From: DASRSS01 sp035765515
GTDB lineage: Bacteria > Actinomycetota > Actinomycetes > Mycobacteriales > Jatrophihabitantaceae
Length of the DNA: 41,750 bases
Direction of reading: 5' to 3'
Assembly: GCA_035765515.1 (NCBI GenBank)
Contig: DASTXN010000188.1
Span: 1-41,750 of the forward strand
Positions 1 to 8,633 of this stretch are shown here, piece by piece; position 1 is the stretch's first letter, and every line of letters begins with the position of its first letter. The notes below the pieces were generated by a model, which was given only the letters and a program-made list of their open reading frames with translations, was not told the DNA's origin and ran no database searches. Both the position numbers and the translations under genes were made by a program.

Positions 1-650
1 CCGGAGAACGAGAAGCCGAGCGCCGGATCGTTCGCGCCGGTGAGCGGGCGCGGGAACGCCACCGCGTTCGGGTCGCCGTCGCGCGCGGCCTTGTCGATGG
101 ACGGGCCACCCGGGTAGGGCAGCCCGATCAGCCGGGCCACCTTGTCGAACGCCTCGCCCGCGGCGTCGTCCAGCGTGTCGGACAGGTGCACGATCGGCGT
201 GCGAACCAGATCGCGCACGAACAGCAGCGAGGTGTGGCCGCCCGAGACGATCAGCGCGATCGACTTGTCGGGCAGCGGACCGTGCGCGAGCGTGTCCGCG
301 GCCGCATGCCCGGCCAGGTGGTGCACGCCGTACAGCGGCACGCCGAGCGTGAGCGCGTACGCCTTGGCCGCCGCGACACCCACGTGCAGCGCAGTGGCCA
401 GGCCAGGCCCGGCCGTCACCGCGACGGCCCCGACGTCGGACAGCGCGATGCCCGCGTTCGCGACGGCAGCCTCGACCGTCGGCACCATTGCCTGCACGTG
501 CGCGCGCGCCGCGATCTCCGGGACGACTCCGCCGAAGCGGGCGTGCTCGTCCATGCTCGAGGCCAGCGCGTCCCCGAGCAGCACGCCGTCCTGTACGAAG
601 CCGACACCGGTCTCGTCGCAGGAGGTCTCGATGCCCATCACGATCGTCAC
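1..650 (-). CDS. tsaD: tRNA N6-adenosine threonylcarbamoyltransferase TsaD (3' end cut by window)
   Basis: This is the N-terminal 216 or so codons of TsaD. The enzyme transfers the threonylcarbamoyl group from TC-AMP to A37 of ANN-decoding tRNAs in the cytoplasm, working with TsaB and TsaE. Visible motifs are the N-terminal GIETSCDETG, the metal-binding GVHHLAGHAAA (two His of the HxxxH site), VSGGHTSLL and the FDKVARLIGLPYPGGP segment. All are diagnostic for the Kae1/TsaD family. The GTG at 650 gives the usual start VTIVMGIETS; an ATG four codons further in is an alternative. The gene diverges from the formylglycine-generating enzyme gene with only about 27 bp between start codons, so at least one of the two is probably transcribed with little or no leader. 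The C-terminal part lies outside the window. Confidence 0.95.
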   Translation of the reverse strand, partial: MTIVMGIETSCDETGVGFVQDGVLLGDALASSMDEHARFGGVVPEIAARAHVQAMVPTVEAAVANAGIALSDVGAVAVTAGPGLATALHVGVAAAKAYALTLGVPLYGVHHLAGHAAADTLAHGPLPDKSIALIVSGGHTSLLFVRDLVRTPIVHLSDTLDDAAGEAFDKVARLIGLPYPGGPSIDKAARDGDPNAVAFPRPLTGANDPALGFSFS

Positions 651-677
651 CCGTCCATTGTCCACCGGCTAACCTCG

Positions 678-1637
678 GTGGACGTGACCGCATCCTCCCC
701 GCGCCGAGCACCCGCGAAAGGCATGGCCTGGATCCCGGGCGGCACGTTCTTGATGGGCTCCGACCTGGCCGACTACCCGGAGGAGGGCCCCCCGCACCAC
801 GCGTCCGTCGACGGGTTCTGGATGGACGAGACGCAGGTGACCGTCGCCGCGTTCCGCCGCTTCGTCAAGGACACCGGATACATCACGGTCGCCGAGCGGC
901 CGCTGGATCCGTCCGACTACCCGAACCTCGACCCGGCGTTGCTGCAGCCCGGCTCGCTGGTCTTCACCCCCACGCGCGGGCCGGTCGACCTGACCGTCTG
1001 GCAGAACTGGTGGCGGTACGTACCCGGTGCGGACTGGGCGCACCCGGAAGGGCCGGACTCGAACACCGGGGGCCGCGAGAAACACCCGGTCACGCACGTG
1101 ACGTGGGAGGACGCGAGCGCATACGCGTCCTGGGCCGGCAAGGAGCTGCCGACCGAGGCCGAGTGGGAGTTCGCGGCGCGCGGCGGACTGGACGGCGCCC
1201 TTTACACCTGGGGCGACGAGTTCATGCCGAAGGGCCGGCCGATGGCCAACCACTGGATCGGCGAGTTCCCGTGGCAGAACCTCAAGCCCGCCGGACGCGA
1301 ACGCACCGTGCCCGTCGGCTCGTTCACGCCGAACGGCTACGGGCTGTTCGACATGGCCGGCAACGTCTGGGAATGGACCAGCGACTTCTACCGGGCCCAG
1401 CACGAAGCGGCTGCGCACGCGTGCTGCGCGCCTGCGAACCCGCGGGTGGAGTCGCCCGACGCTTCGTACGACGCGGACGAGCCGGGCGGCGCGCACATCC
1501 CGCGTCGCGTGATCAAGGGCGGGTCGCACCTGTGCGCGGAGAACTACTGCCAGCGCTACCGCCCGGCCGCGCGGCAGGCCCAGCAGGTGGAGTCGTCCAT
1601 GTCGCACATCGGCTTCCGCTGCATCGTGCGCCCCTGA
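678..1637 (+). CDS. Formylglycine-generating enzyme (FGE/SUMF1 family)
   Basis: About 319 residues, close to other actinobacterial FGEs. FGE oxidises the Cys of a CxPxR motif in type I sulfatases to formylglycine using O2 and copper. The sequence opens with the family signature MAWIPGGTFLMGSD. It carries HPVTHVTWEDASAYASWAG, LPTEAEWEFAARGG, the CCAPANPR segment and NVWEWTSDFY. It ends with KGGSHLCAENYCQRYRPAAR. The two Cys separated by four residues (about 286 and 291) are the catalytic pair seen in true FGEs, so this is unlikely to be one of the many non-catalytic SUMF1-domain proteins. The start is GTG 678 or GTG 684. The open frame runs further upstream, but that part is antisense to tsaD and not FGE-like. 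No sulfatase gene is in the window. Confidence 0.9.
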   Translation: MDVTASSPRRAPAKGMAWIPGGTFLMGSDLADYPEEGPPHHASVDGFWMDETQVTVAAFRRFVKDTGYITVAERPLDPSDYPNLDPALLQPGSLVFTPTRGPVDLTVWQNWWRYVPGADWAHPEGPDSNTGGREKHPVTHVTWEDASAYASWAGKELPTEAEWEFAARGGLDGALYTWGDEFMPKGRPMANHWIGEFPWQNLKPAGRERTVPVGSFTPNGYGLFDMAGNVWEWTSDFYRAQHEAAAHACCAPANPRVESPDASYDADEPGGAHIPRRVIKGGSHLCAENYCQRYRPAARQAQQVESSMSHIGFRCIVRP

Positions 1638-1641
1638 GCTT

Positions 1642-2097
1642 CTAACGCGTGGCGGCGTAGTGCTCCTCGACCAGCCTGCGCAGCGCCGCCTCGCTGTGCC
1701 GGATCGTCAGCGCGATCACCGGCTCCAGCCCGCGACCGAGCACCTTGCCGGCCAACCCGCCGGGCAGTTCGTAGTGGAAGTCGACGGTCACTCGCGTGCG
1801 TTCGGGCCCGTCGGCGGCGAAGCGCCACGTGGACGCGTTCTTGAAACCCTTGACGGACTCGAACGCGATGAGCGCGTTCTCCTCCCAGCCGGTGCCCTCA
1901 ATCGTGGAGCTGAGCGAGATGGGCTTGACGGCGAACATCCCCTCGAACACCGAGCCGACCCCGCGCACCTTGTCGGTGGTGGGCTCGAACCGGCTCAGCC
2001 CGAACATCCACTTCGTGGTGTTCCGGTAATCGTCGAGGTAGGCGAACGTCACCTCGACCGGTGCGTCGCAGCTGGCTTCGTGATGGATGGCGACCAC
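1642..2097 (-). CDS. SRPBCC (START/Bet v1-like) family protein
   Basis: A 151-residue single-domain protein beginning VVAIHHEASCDAPVEVTFAY, the first beta strand and helix typical of the polyketide cyclase/SRPBCC fold. It continues with alternating strands (FEGMFAVKP, STWRFAADGPERTRVTVDFHYELPGG) and a long C-terminal helix (ALTIRHSEAALRRLVEEHY). Such proteins form a hydrophobic cavity that binds lipids or polyketide-like ligands; the ligand cannot be read from sequence. GTG 2097 was chosen because the domain begins there and it lies 11 bp past the stop of the upstream SDR gene. It is the last gene of a three-gene operon (FAD dehydrogenase - SDR - SRPBCC), which suggests a role in the same lipid or steroid-like pathway. 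That pathway link is inference. Confidence 0.8.
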   Translation of the reverse strand: MVAIHHEASCDAPVEVTFAYLDDYRNTTKWMFGLSRFEPTTDKVRGVGSVFEGMFAVKPISLSSTIEGTGWEENALIAFESVKGFKNASTWRFAADGPERTRVTVDFHYELPGGLAGKVLGRGLEPVIALTIRHSEAALRRLVEEHYAATR

Positions 2098-2108
2098 GGG
2101 CGAGAAAC

Positions 2109-2897
2109 CTACAGGCCGTGCCGGCGCGCGACCATTCGCTCGACGACCGTGCGCGGCAGCACGCGTCGCAGCGCGAACACTACTGGCGCGTTCGAGCCGA
2201 CGGCGTAGAGCGGCTTCGGACGATCCGCCTCGATCGCGGCAACGATCCTGCGCGCGACCTTGCCTGCCGTGATGCCGGCGCGCTCGTTCGCGTCCAGGCG
2301 TTCGATCATCCTCCTGTACTCGGCCGTGTACGGCGATCCGTCGCGCAGGTAGTGCGTGCGACGCTCCCCGATCCCGGTCGCAATCGATCCCGGCTCGACC
2401 GTGCAAACGCCTATGCCGTAAGGAGAAACCTCGCGGCGTAGCGAGTTTGCGAAGCCCTTGATCGCAGCCTTTGTCGCGACGTACGAGCCGCGGTACGCGA
2501 GTGGGAAGCTGGCCAGCATCGACCCGACCATGATCACGCGCCCGTAGCCACGCGCACGCATCCCGGGCAGCAGCAGCTGGGTCAGCCGTACCGCGCCGAA
2601 CACATTCGTGGCGAACAACCGCTCGACCGCGTCCATCGGCAGCTCTTCGAGCGGGCCGCTCTGGCTCTCGCCGGCGTTGTTCACGAGCACGTCCACGTCA
2701 CCAGCCGCGGCGGCGCACGCCTCGACGCTCGCCGGGTCCGTCAGGTCCAGCGCGAGGAACTCGACGCCCGGGACGGGAGCGGCCAGCGACGAAGGGTTCC
2801 TACTCGTGCCGTAGACGCGAAAACCCTTGTCCAGCAATGCCTTCGCCGTCGCAGCGCCGATACCGGACGACGCGCCCGTGACCAGCGCGGTCCTCAC
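2109..2897 (-). CDS. Short-chain dehydrogenase/reductase (classical SDR)
   Basis: 262 residues. The N-terminal Rossmann motif TGASSGIG binds NAD(P). NNAG follows at about residue 86, and the catalytic Tyr/Lys pair appears as YVATK with a Ser in VGSMLAS upstream, then the PGSIATG segment. It is a cytoplasmic NAD(P)-dependent oxidoreductase acting on an alcohol or ketone; the substrate is unknown. The Arg in TSRNPSS after the second beta strand favours NADP(H). The GTG start overlaps the stop of the upstream FAD-dehydrogenase gene by four bases (GTGA), so the two are translationally coupled. A keto-steroid or fatty-acyl substrate would fit the neighbours but is not shown. Confidence 0.9.
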   Translation of the reverse strand: MRTALVTGASSGIGAATAKALLDKGFRVYGTSRNPSSLAAPVPGVEFLALDLTDPASVEACAAAAGDVDVLVNNAGESQSGPLEELPMDAVERLFATNVFGAVRLTQLLLPGMRARGYGRVIMVGSMLASFPLAYRGSYVATKAAIKGFANSLRREVSPYGIGVCTVEPGSIATGIGERRTHYLRDGSPYTAEYRRMIERLDANERAGITAGKVARRIVAAIEADRPKPLYAVGSNAPVVFALRRVLPRTVVERMVARRHGL

Positions 2898-4555
2898 GAC
2901 AGCGACCGCGCGAGTGCCATGCCGGCGGCACGGCCGGAGAAGATGCAGCCGCCCAGGAACGTCCCCTCCAACGCGTTGTAGCCGTGCACGCCTCCACCTC
3001 CGAAGCCCGCGACCTCGCCGGCGGCGTACAGGCCCGGGAAGGCCGAGCCGTCCGGACGGATCACCTGGGAGTCCAGGTTCGTCTCCAGCCCGCCGAGTGT
3101 CTTGCGCGTGAGCAGGTGCAGCCGGACCGCGATCAGCGGGCCGAACGTGGGATCGGTGAGCCGATGGGGCTTGGCCACGCGCATGATCCGGTCGGGCCGG
3201 TAGGCGCGCGCGTTGCGGATCGCCATCAGCTGCAGGTCCTTGCTGTACCCGTTGGCCACCTCTCGGTCACGCGCCTCCACCTCGCGCGAGACCTGCTCGA
3301 AGGACAGCTGCGGGCCCGGCGCGATCGCGTTCATCGCGTCGACGAGCTCGCGCAGCGTCGGGCGCACCACGAAGTCTTCGCCGTGATCGAGGAAGGCCTG
3401 CACCGGGCCGGGCGCGCCCTTCTTCACCCGCGACAGCACCCGCTTCAGATCCTTGCCGGTGATGTCGGGGTTCTGCTCCGACCCGGACAGCGCGAACTCC
3501 TTCTCCACGATCGCGCGGTCGAGCACGAACCACGTGTAGTCGTAGCCGGTCGAGACGATGTGCCGCAGCGTGCCCAGGGTGTCGAAGCCGGGGAAGTACG
3601 GAGCGGGCAGCCGCCGACCGGTCGCGTCCAGCCACAGCGACGACGGCCCCGGAATGATCCGGATGGCGTGATCGGGCCAGATCGGGTCCCAGTTGATCAC
3701 GCCCTCGGTGTAGTGCCACATCCGGTCGCGGTTGACGATGCTGCCGCCCGCGCCCTCGGTGATCTCCAGCATCCGGCCGTCCACGTGCGCCGGCACGCCG
3801 GTGATCATCGAGGCCGGCGCCGGGCCGAGCCGGTCGACCGGCCAGTTCTTGCGCACCAGCTCGGCGTTGCCGCCGATGCCGCCGGACGTCACCACGACGG
3901 CCTGTGCCCGCAGCTCGAACTCGCCGGCCGCGGCCCGCGACGACTGCATCCCGCGGGGCAGCCCGGACGGCACCAGCACGGTGCCGCGCACACCCACCGC
4001 GGTCCCGTCCTCGACGATCAGGGCGTCCACCTGGTGCCGGTGCCGGAACTCGACCAGTCCGCGCCGGGCCGCGTCCAGCACCGGCTCGAGGAACACGCGC
4101 ACGACCTCCGGGCCGGTACCCCACGTCAGGTGGAAGCGCGGCACCGAGTTGCCGTGCCCGGTCGCGGTGCCGTCGCCGCGCTCGGCCCACCCGACCGTCG
4201 GCATGACCCGCAGCCCCAGGTCGTACAGATACTGCCGCTTGATCCCGGCGGCGAAGTCGACGTACGCCTCGGCCCACTGCCGCGGCCAGTGGTCTTCGCG
4301 CTCGCGGTCGAACTGCGCGGAGCCGAGCCAGTCGGCCAGCGCGAGGTCGCGCGAGTCCTTGATGCCCATGCGGCGCTGTTCGGGGGTGTCGACCAGGAAC
4401 AGACCACCCAGCGACCAGAACGCCTGGCCGCCGAGGTTCGCCTCGTTCTCCTGGTCCACGACGAGCACCCGTTTGCCGGCCCGGGTCAGCTCGTAGGTGG
4501 CGACCAGCCCGGCGAGCCCGGCACCCACCACGATCACGTCAGCGTTCTCGGTCAT
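2894..4555 (-). CDS. FAD-binding dehydrogenase (KstD/fumarate-reductase flavoprotein-like)
   Basis: 553 residues from ATG 4555. The N-terminal dinucleotide-binding fold reads DVIVVGAGLAGLVATYEL, and the flavin-proximal segment is GGQAFWSLGGLF. The C-terminal FAD contact is FPGLYAAGEVAGFGGGGVHG followed by YNALEGTFLGGCIFSGRAAG. The layout matches the FAD-binding-2 superfamily that includes 3-ketosteroid delta1-dehydrogenases, and the protein resembles the conserved mycobacterial Rv0785 type. An in-between region with RNARAYRPDRIMRVAKPHRL is also typical of that subgroup. It probably removes hydride from a lipid or sterol-like substrate. It leads the operon with the SDR and SRPBCC genes (GTGA overlap with the SDR). 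Its upstream region carries the four-copy repeat array. The exact substrate is unknown. Confidence 0.85.
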   Translation of the reverse strand: MTENADVIVVGAGLAGLVATYELTRAGKRVLVVDQENEANLGGQAFWSLGGLFLVDTPEQRRMGIKDSRDLALADWLGSAQFDREREDHWPRQWAEAYVDFAAGIKRQYLYDLGLRVMPTVGWAERGDGTATGHGNSVPRFHLTWGTGPEVVRVFLEPVLDAARRGLVEFRHRHQVDALIVEDGTAVGVRGTVLVPSGLPRGMQSSRAAAGEFELRAQAVVVTSGGIGGNAELVRKNWPVDRLGPAPASMITGVPAHVDGRMLEITEGAGGSIVNRDRMWHYTEGVINWDPIWPDHAIRIIPGPSSLWLDATGRRLPAPYFPGFDTLGTLRHIVSTGYDYTWFVLDRAIVEKEFALSGSEQNPDITGKDLKRVLSRVKKGAPGPVQAFLDHGEDFVVRPTLRELVDAMNAIAPGPQLSFEQVSREVEARDREVANGYSKDLQLMAIRNARAYRPDRIMRVAKPHRLTDPTFGPLIAVRLHLLTRKTLGGLETNLDSQVIRPDGSAFPGLYAAGEVAGFGGGGVHGYNALEGTFLGGCIFSGRAAGMALARSLS

Positions 4556-4578
4556 CAGACCCCGCTCTCGCAAGCTCG

Positions 4579-4646
4579 CGAGTGGCGACTTAACCCCTTG
4601 AGTGGCGAGATATAAGTCGCCACTCGGCGCCCTAAGTCGCCACTCG
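4579..4646. repeat. Symmetric array of four 14-bp repeats in a divergent promoter region
   Basis: Two forward copies, CGAGTGGCGACTTA (4579-4592) and TGAGTGGCGAGATA (4599-4612), are followed by two inverted copies of TAAGTCGCCACTCG (4613-4626 and 4633-4646). Start-to-start spacing is exactly 20 bp within each pair. The second and third copies abut, and the whole 68-bp array is centred on 4612/4613. Three copies are identical and one has three changes. It lies between the divergent starts of the FAD-dehydrogenase gene (4555) and the ceramidase gene (4690). It could be a cooperative regulator site or a copy of a dispersed extragenic palindrome; no other copy was noticed in this window. Confidence 0.8.
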
Positions 4647-4689
4647 GCCGGAATTTCGCGGCTCGTTCGATCTCCGCGAGCAGGATACG

Positions 4690-6636
4690 GTGCCCGGCGT
4701 GGGACATCTCGTCGGGCGCGGGCTTTCGGACATCACCGGCGAGCCGGCGGACTGCGGCATGCTCGGCTACGGCAAGTCGACGCAGCGGACGAAGGGCCTG
4801 CACCTGCGGCTGCGTTCACGCGCGTTCGTGTTCGCCGACGCGGACCAGCCCGACAACCGCGTGCTGCTGGTCGTCAACGAGCTGCCGCTGATGCTCGAGG
4901 GCGTCACCCAGGCGGTGCTGCGCGAGCTGCGGCTGCGGCACGGCGACCTGTACCGCGAGCACAACGTGATGCTGACCGCGACGCACACGCACAGCGGGCC
5001 CGGCGGCTACGGGCACCATCTGCTCTACAACCTGACGACGAACGGCTTCCACGCCAAGACGTTCGACGCGATCGTGGACGGGATCCTCGAGGCGATCGAG
5101 CGCGCGCACGCCGACGTCGCTCCCGCCGAGCTGAGGCTCACGCACGGTGAGCTGCACAATGCAAGCACCAACCGCTCACCGACGTCGTTCGCACGGAACC
5201 CCTTAGCGGACAAGGACTTCTTCCCCGAAGCCATCGATCCGCAGACGACCCTGCTGCGCGTCCACCGCGACGGCCGGACGGTCGGCGCGATCAACTGGTT
5301 CGCCACCCACGGCACCAGCATGACCAATCACAACTGCCTGATCAGCAGCGACAACAAGGGCTACGCCGGCTACCACTGGGAACGACTCGTCGAAGGCGTG
5401 AGCTATCTGGAGCGCACGCCCGAAGACTTCGTCGGCGCGTTCGCGCAGACCAATGCGGGCGACATGTCGCCGAACCTGAACAACGGCCCAGGCAGTGGCC
5501 CAACCGAGGATGAGTTCGAGAACACCCGCATCATCGGCTCCCGGCAGTACGAGGCCGCAGCCGCCCTCGCCGCCGAACCGGGTGCTGCGCTCGGTGACGG
5601 CGTCGATGTCCGCTTCACCTACCTCGACCTGGGCGACGCGCTGGTCCGTCCGGAGTTCACCGGAGACGGTCGCGAGCACCGCACGAGCCCGGCGCAGACC
5701 GCAGCTGCCGCGCTCGCCGGGACCGACGAGGGCAAGGGCTTCGCCGGTTTCAAGCAGGGCCGCAACCGGATCGTCGACGCGATCTCGTCCCGGATCGTCT
5801 ACCGCCGCTCACCCGCGCTGCGCGACTCCCAGTCGCCCAAGGGCATCGTGCTGTCCGCGTCCCTGCCGGACCGGTTCTACCCGATGGTGCAGCGGATCGT
5901 CCCGGTGCAGCTCGTGCGACTCGGGCGGCTGTACCTGATCGGCATGCCCGGCGAGGTCACGATCGTGGCCGGGCTCCGGCTGCGGCGAACCGTGGCCGCG
6001 ATCGCCGGCGCCGAGCTGCGCGACGTCCTCGTCGCCGGTTACGCGAACGCATACATCCACTACGTCACCACGCCGGAGGAGTACGACAACCAGCGGTACG
6101 AGGGCGGTTCGACGCTGTTCGGTCGGTGGGAGCTGCCCGCGCTCACCCAGACGGTCGCCGGCCTGGCGGAAGCGATGCGCGACGGGCGCGCCGCAGACAA
6201 AGGCCCACGACCGCCGGACCTGTCGCAGCGCCGGCTCTCCTGGCAACGGCGCCGGCCCGCCGACGAACCGGTCGGCGGCCGCGCGTTCGGGGACGTGCTC
6301 GTCCAACCTCCGGCGCAGGTCCGACCCGGCGAACGGATCGAGGTCCGCTTCGTCGGCGCGTACCCGAACAACGACCTGCACCGTGGCGGCACCTACCTCG
6401 AAGTGCAACAGCACGACGGGTCCGGCTGGCACACCGTCGCCGACGATGGCGACTGGTCAACGCAGCTGCACTACCGACGGCACGGACGGGCCGGCTCGCA
6501 GATCACGATCAGCTGGGACGTCCCGGCCGACGCCGAGGGCAGGTTCCGCGTGCGCTACTTCGGCGACGCCCGCAATCGCTACGGCACGCTGCACCCCTTC
6601 ACCGGCACGTCCCGGGAGTTCACGGTCGCGCGCTGA
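4690..6636 (+). CDS. Neutral/alkaline ceramidase
   Basis: 648 residues, the size of bacterial and mycobacterial neutral ceramidases (EC 3.5.1.23), which cleave the amide bond of ceramide to sphingosine and fatty acid. The family motifs are present: the N-terminal LVGRGLSDITGEPADCGMLG, the zinc-site segment NVMLTATHTHSGPGGYG, a further metal-site His in NWFATHGTSM, and NAGDMSPNLNNGPG, which contains the catalytic Ser. The C-terminal immunoglobulin-like domain (from about residue 500) is also there. GTG 4690 is used because the family's first strand begins a few residues later. No signal peptide is evident, unlike the secreted Pseudomonas enzyme, so it may act on internal or imported lipids. 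It diverges from the FAD-dehydrogenase operon across the repeat array. Confidence 0.93.
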   Translation: MPGVGHLVGRGLSDITGEPADCGMLGYGKSTQRTKGLHLRLRSRAFVFADADQPDNRVLLVVNELPLMLEGVTQAVLRELRLRHGDLYREHNVMLTATHTHSGPGGYGHHLLYNLTTNGFHAKTFDAIVDGILEAIERAHADVAPAELRLTHGELHNASTNRSPTSFARNPLADKDFFPEAIDPQTTLLRVHRDGRTVGAINWFATHGTSMTNHNCLISSDNKGYAGYHWERLVEGVSYLERTPEDFVGAFAQTNAGDMSPNLNNGPGSGPTEDEFENTRIIGSRQYEAAAALAAEPGAALGDGVDVRFTYLDLGDALVRPEFTGDGREHRTSPAQTAAAALAGTDEGKGFAGFKQGRNRIVDAISSRIVYRRSPALRDSQSPKGIVLSASLPDRFYPMVQRIVPVQLVRLGRLYLIGMPGEVTIVAGLRLRRTVAAIAGAELRDVLVAGYANAYIHYVTTPEEYDNQRYEGGSTLFGRWELPALTQTVAGLAEAMRDGRAADKGPRPPDLSQRRLSWQRRRPADEPVGGRAFGDVLVQPPAQVRPGERIEVRFVGAYPNNDLHRGGTYLEVQQHDGSGWHTVADDGDWSTQLHYRRHGRAGSQITISWDVPADAEGRFRVRYFGDARNRYGTLHPFTGTSREFTVAR

Positions 6637-6714
6637 TCACGTTTTCGCTCCGCGTGACCGGTTCGGAACCGCCGAAGCGGCCGGTACGAGTGAAACGTGA
6701 TCGCGGATGGTCCA

Positions 6715-7419
6715 ATGAAGACCATGGCCGCCGAGGCACAGCTCACCGACCTGTTCCGCACCCTGGACCTCGTCGGGGTCCTCGCCAACGCGATCCTCGG
6801 CGGCGTCATCGCGCGTGCGGAACGCTTCGACCCGATCGGGTTCGCCACGCTGGCTACGCTGTCCGGCCTCGGCGGCGGTTTGATCCGCGACACGCTGCTG
6901 CAACGCGGCACGCCCGTCGCGCTGACCGACTACGCCTATCCGTTGGTCGCGTTGGCCGGTGCAGCGATCGCGTTCCTGCTACGCATCGAAGGACGCACCT
7001 GGAACCGGCTGTTCCCCGTGGTGGACGCGGTCGCGCTCGGTTGCTGGTCCGCCGCGGGCGCACAGAAGACCCTGGCCTTCGGGTTCGGCTGGCTGCCGGC
7101 GCTGCTGCTCGGCACGATCACCGCGGTCGGCGGCGGCTTCGTCCGGGACGTCGTGCTGCACCGGGTGCCGGGCATCTTCGGCGGCAACACCCTGTACGCG
7201 ACGTGCGCCTTGGCCGCGAGCGGCACGATGATCGGCCTCTATCGCGCCGGACATCCGACCGCCGGCCTGATCGCGGCGACCGTGGTCGGCGCCGTGTTCT
7301 GCCTGCTCGCGCGGTGGCGCGGTTGGCGGCTGCCGGTCGGGCTCGGCTGGCGGCCGCAGCGACCGCCGACCTCCGGCGGGCTGGCCCGCTGGTTGCGCAC
7401 ACCGCCGAGACAGCGATAG
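6715..7419 (+). CDS. TRIC-type (trimeric intracellular cation channel family) membrane protein
   Basis: 234 residues from ATG 6715; GTG 6697 is an alternative. Seven hydrophobic segments can be seen. Two internal repeats each contain the family hallmark: LSGLGGGLIRDTLL near residue 55 and TAVGGGFVRDVVLH near residue 140. This is the prokaryotic UPF0126/TRIC fold, in which trimers form potassium or other cation pores in the membrane. The Arg-rich C-terminal tail after the last helix is not part of the pore. It lies about 80 bp downstream of the ceramidase gene on the same strand and may be co-transcribed, but no functional link is apparent. Confidence 0.88.
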   Translation: MKTMAAEAQLTDLFRTLDLVGVLANAILGGVIARAERFDPIGFATLATLSGLGGGLIRDTLLQRGTPVALTDYAYPLVALAGAAIAFLLRIEGRTWNRLFPVVDAVALGCWSAAGAQKTLAFGFGWLPALLLGTITAVGGGFVRDVVLHRVPGIFGGNTLYATCALAASGTMIGLYRAGHPTAGLIAATVVGAVFCLLARWRGWRLPVGLGWRPQRPPTSGGLARWLRTPPRQR

Positions 7420-7508
7420 GCGGACGGTCCTCGCCCCCGCTCAGGAGGGTGTGCCCAAGCGCCGGCCACCGTTGGCCGCAATGGATCGACGCTCGGTGCA
7501 AGGACCCG

Positions 7509-8609
7509 TCACGTCGCAGTCACGTGCGGTCGAAGCACATCGACGGCATGCTCGACGTCACCGACGTCGTTACATACGTGGAAGGAGAGCCGCAGTCGCC
7601 CTGCGCGGACGGATGCGGCAATGCGTGCGGTTTCGAGTGCCGCCTTCACCGTGTCATCCACGGGCAGGGACACGATTGCGGAGTTCGTCGATTTCAGTCC
7701 GAGGCCGGTGCGGAATCCGTTGGCGAGAGCAACGGCGTGCCCGTGCAGGGTGAGGGCGCCGATCCGTTCCAGCAGCTGTAACGACGGCGCTGTAGCAATC
7801 CACGCGTGCCATACCGGCGAGACATCGAAGCGACGCGCATCGGCCGCAAGGCGCAGCGGCGTGCCGTAGATGCTCTGCCAGGGGTCGTCGCCCGCGTACC
7901 AGCCGGCCGTGTGAGCCGTGACTGCGTCGGCTGCATCCGCCGCCACCGTGAGGAAGGCCGTGCCACGCGGCGACAGCAGCCATTTGTAGCCGCCGCACAC
8001 GGTGAACGCGAAGTCTCCGGCGGCGATGGGCAGCCATCCGACCGCTTGGGTCACGTCGAGCAGAATCTGTGTCCCGGTCGACGCGCAAGCCTCGCGCAGG
8101 CCGTCCAGGTCGGCCACCCGGCCGTCGGCCGACTGCACCGCCGACACCGAGACCAGCCTGGTGCGTTCAGTGACCGCTTCGGCGATCTGTTCGAGGGGGA
8201 CCTCGCGCACGACGACGCCGCGATCAGCCTGGGCGTGAAACGGGAACAGGATGCTCGTGAAGTCACCGGTCGCGGTGAGAACCTCGCTTCCGTCCGGAAG
8301 TGACGCGGCGACGAGCCCTGCGAACACCGATACCTGGCTGCCGACGGCCACGGCAGCGCTGGCGACACCGACGAGACCGGCGTACGCCTTGCGGGCTGCG
8401 TTCAGCGCTACGTCGTAGGACGACGGGTCTGCGGTGCCGGCGCGCCAATCGCGTAGCGCCCGCTGCAGCGCTTGCCAGCTGCGGCTCGGCGGCAGTCCGA
8501 ACGTGGCCGTGTCGAGGTAGGTGCGCTCGGCAGCGAATTCGCTGCGCACGGCCGCCAGGTCCGCATCGCGGTTCGGCTCCACCTGCTGTGCCGGTCGCGT
8601 TTCGTCCAC
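7509..8609 (-). CDS. PLP-dependent aminotransferase class V (cysteine desulfurase-like fold)
   Basis: 366 residues, start GTG 8609. The fold-type I PLP enzyme pattern is clear: an N-terminal YLDTATFGLPP segment, GDFTSILFPF, the cofactor-binding Asp in TQILLDVTQAVGW, and the Schiff-base Lys in CGGYKWLLSPRG at about residue 205. Class V members include cysteine desulfurases, kynureninases and isopenicillin N epimerase-like enzymes. No active-site Cys loop typical of IscS or SufS is seen, so desulfurase activity is doubtful; an amino-acid lyase or epimerase role is possible. It diverges from a LysR-family regulator, which probably controls it. The substrate is unknown. Confidence 0.87.
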   Translation of the reverse strand: MDETRPAQQVEPNRDADLAAVRSEFAAERTYLDTATFGLPPSRSWQALQRALRDWRAGTADPSSYDVALNAARKAYAGLVGVASAAVAVGSQVSVFAGLVAASLPDGSEVLTATGDFTSILFPFHAQADRGVVVREVPLEQIAEAVTERTRLVSVSAVQSADGRVADLDGLREACASTGTQILLDVTQAVGWLPIAAGDFAFTVCGGYKWLLSPRGTAFLTVAADAADAVTAHTAGWYAGDDPWQSIYGTPLRLAADARRFDVSPVWHAWIATAPSLQLLERIGALTLHGHAVALANGFRTGLGLKSTNSAIVSLPVDDTVKAALETARIAASVRAGRLRLSFHVCNDVGDVEHAVDVLRPHVTAT

Positions 8610-8633
8610 GCGATGAGCTTCTTACGAAATCGC

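Noticed and set aside
186..677. N-terminal extension of the FGE reading frame
   Set aside because: It is antisense to tsaD, Arg/His-rich and outside the FGE domain.
7420..7508. Possible terminator between the TRIC and aminotransferase genes
   Set aside because: Only a short GGCC-N6-GGCC match is visible; no convincing stem with a U-run on either strand.
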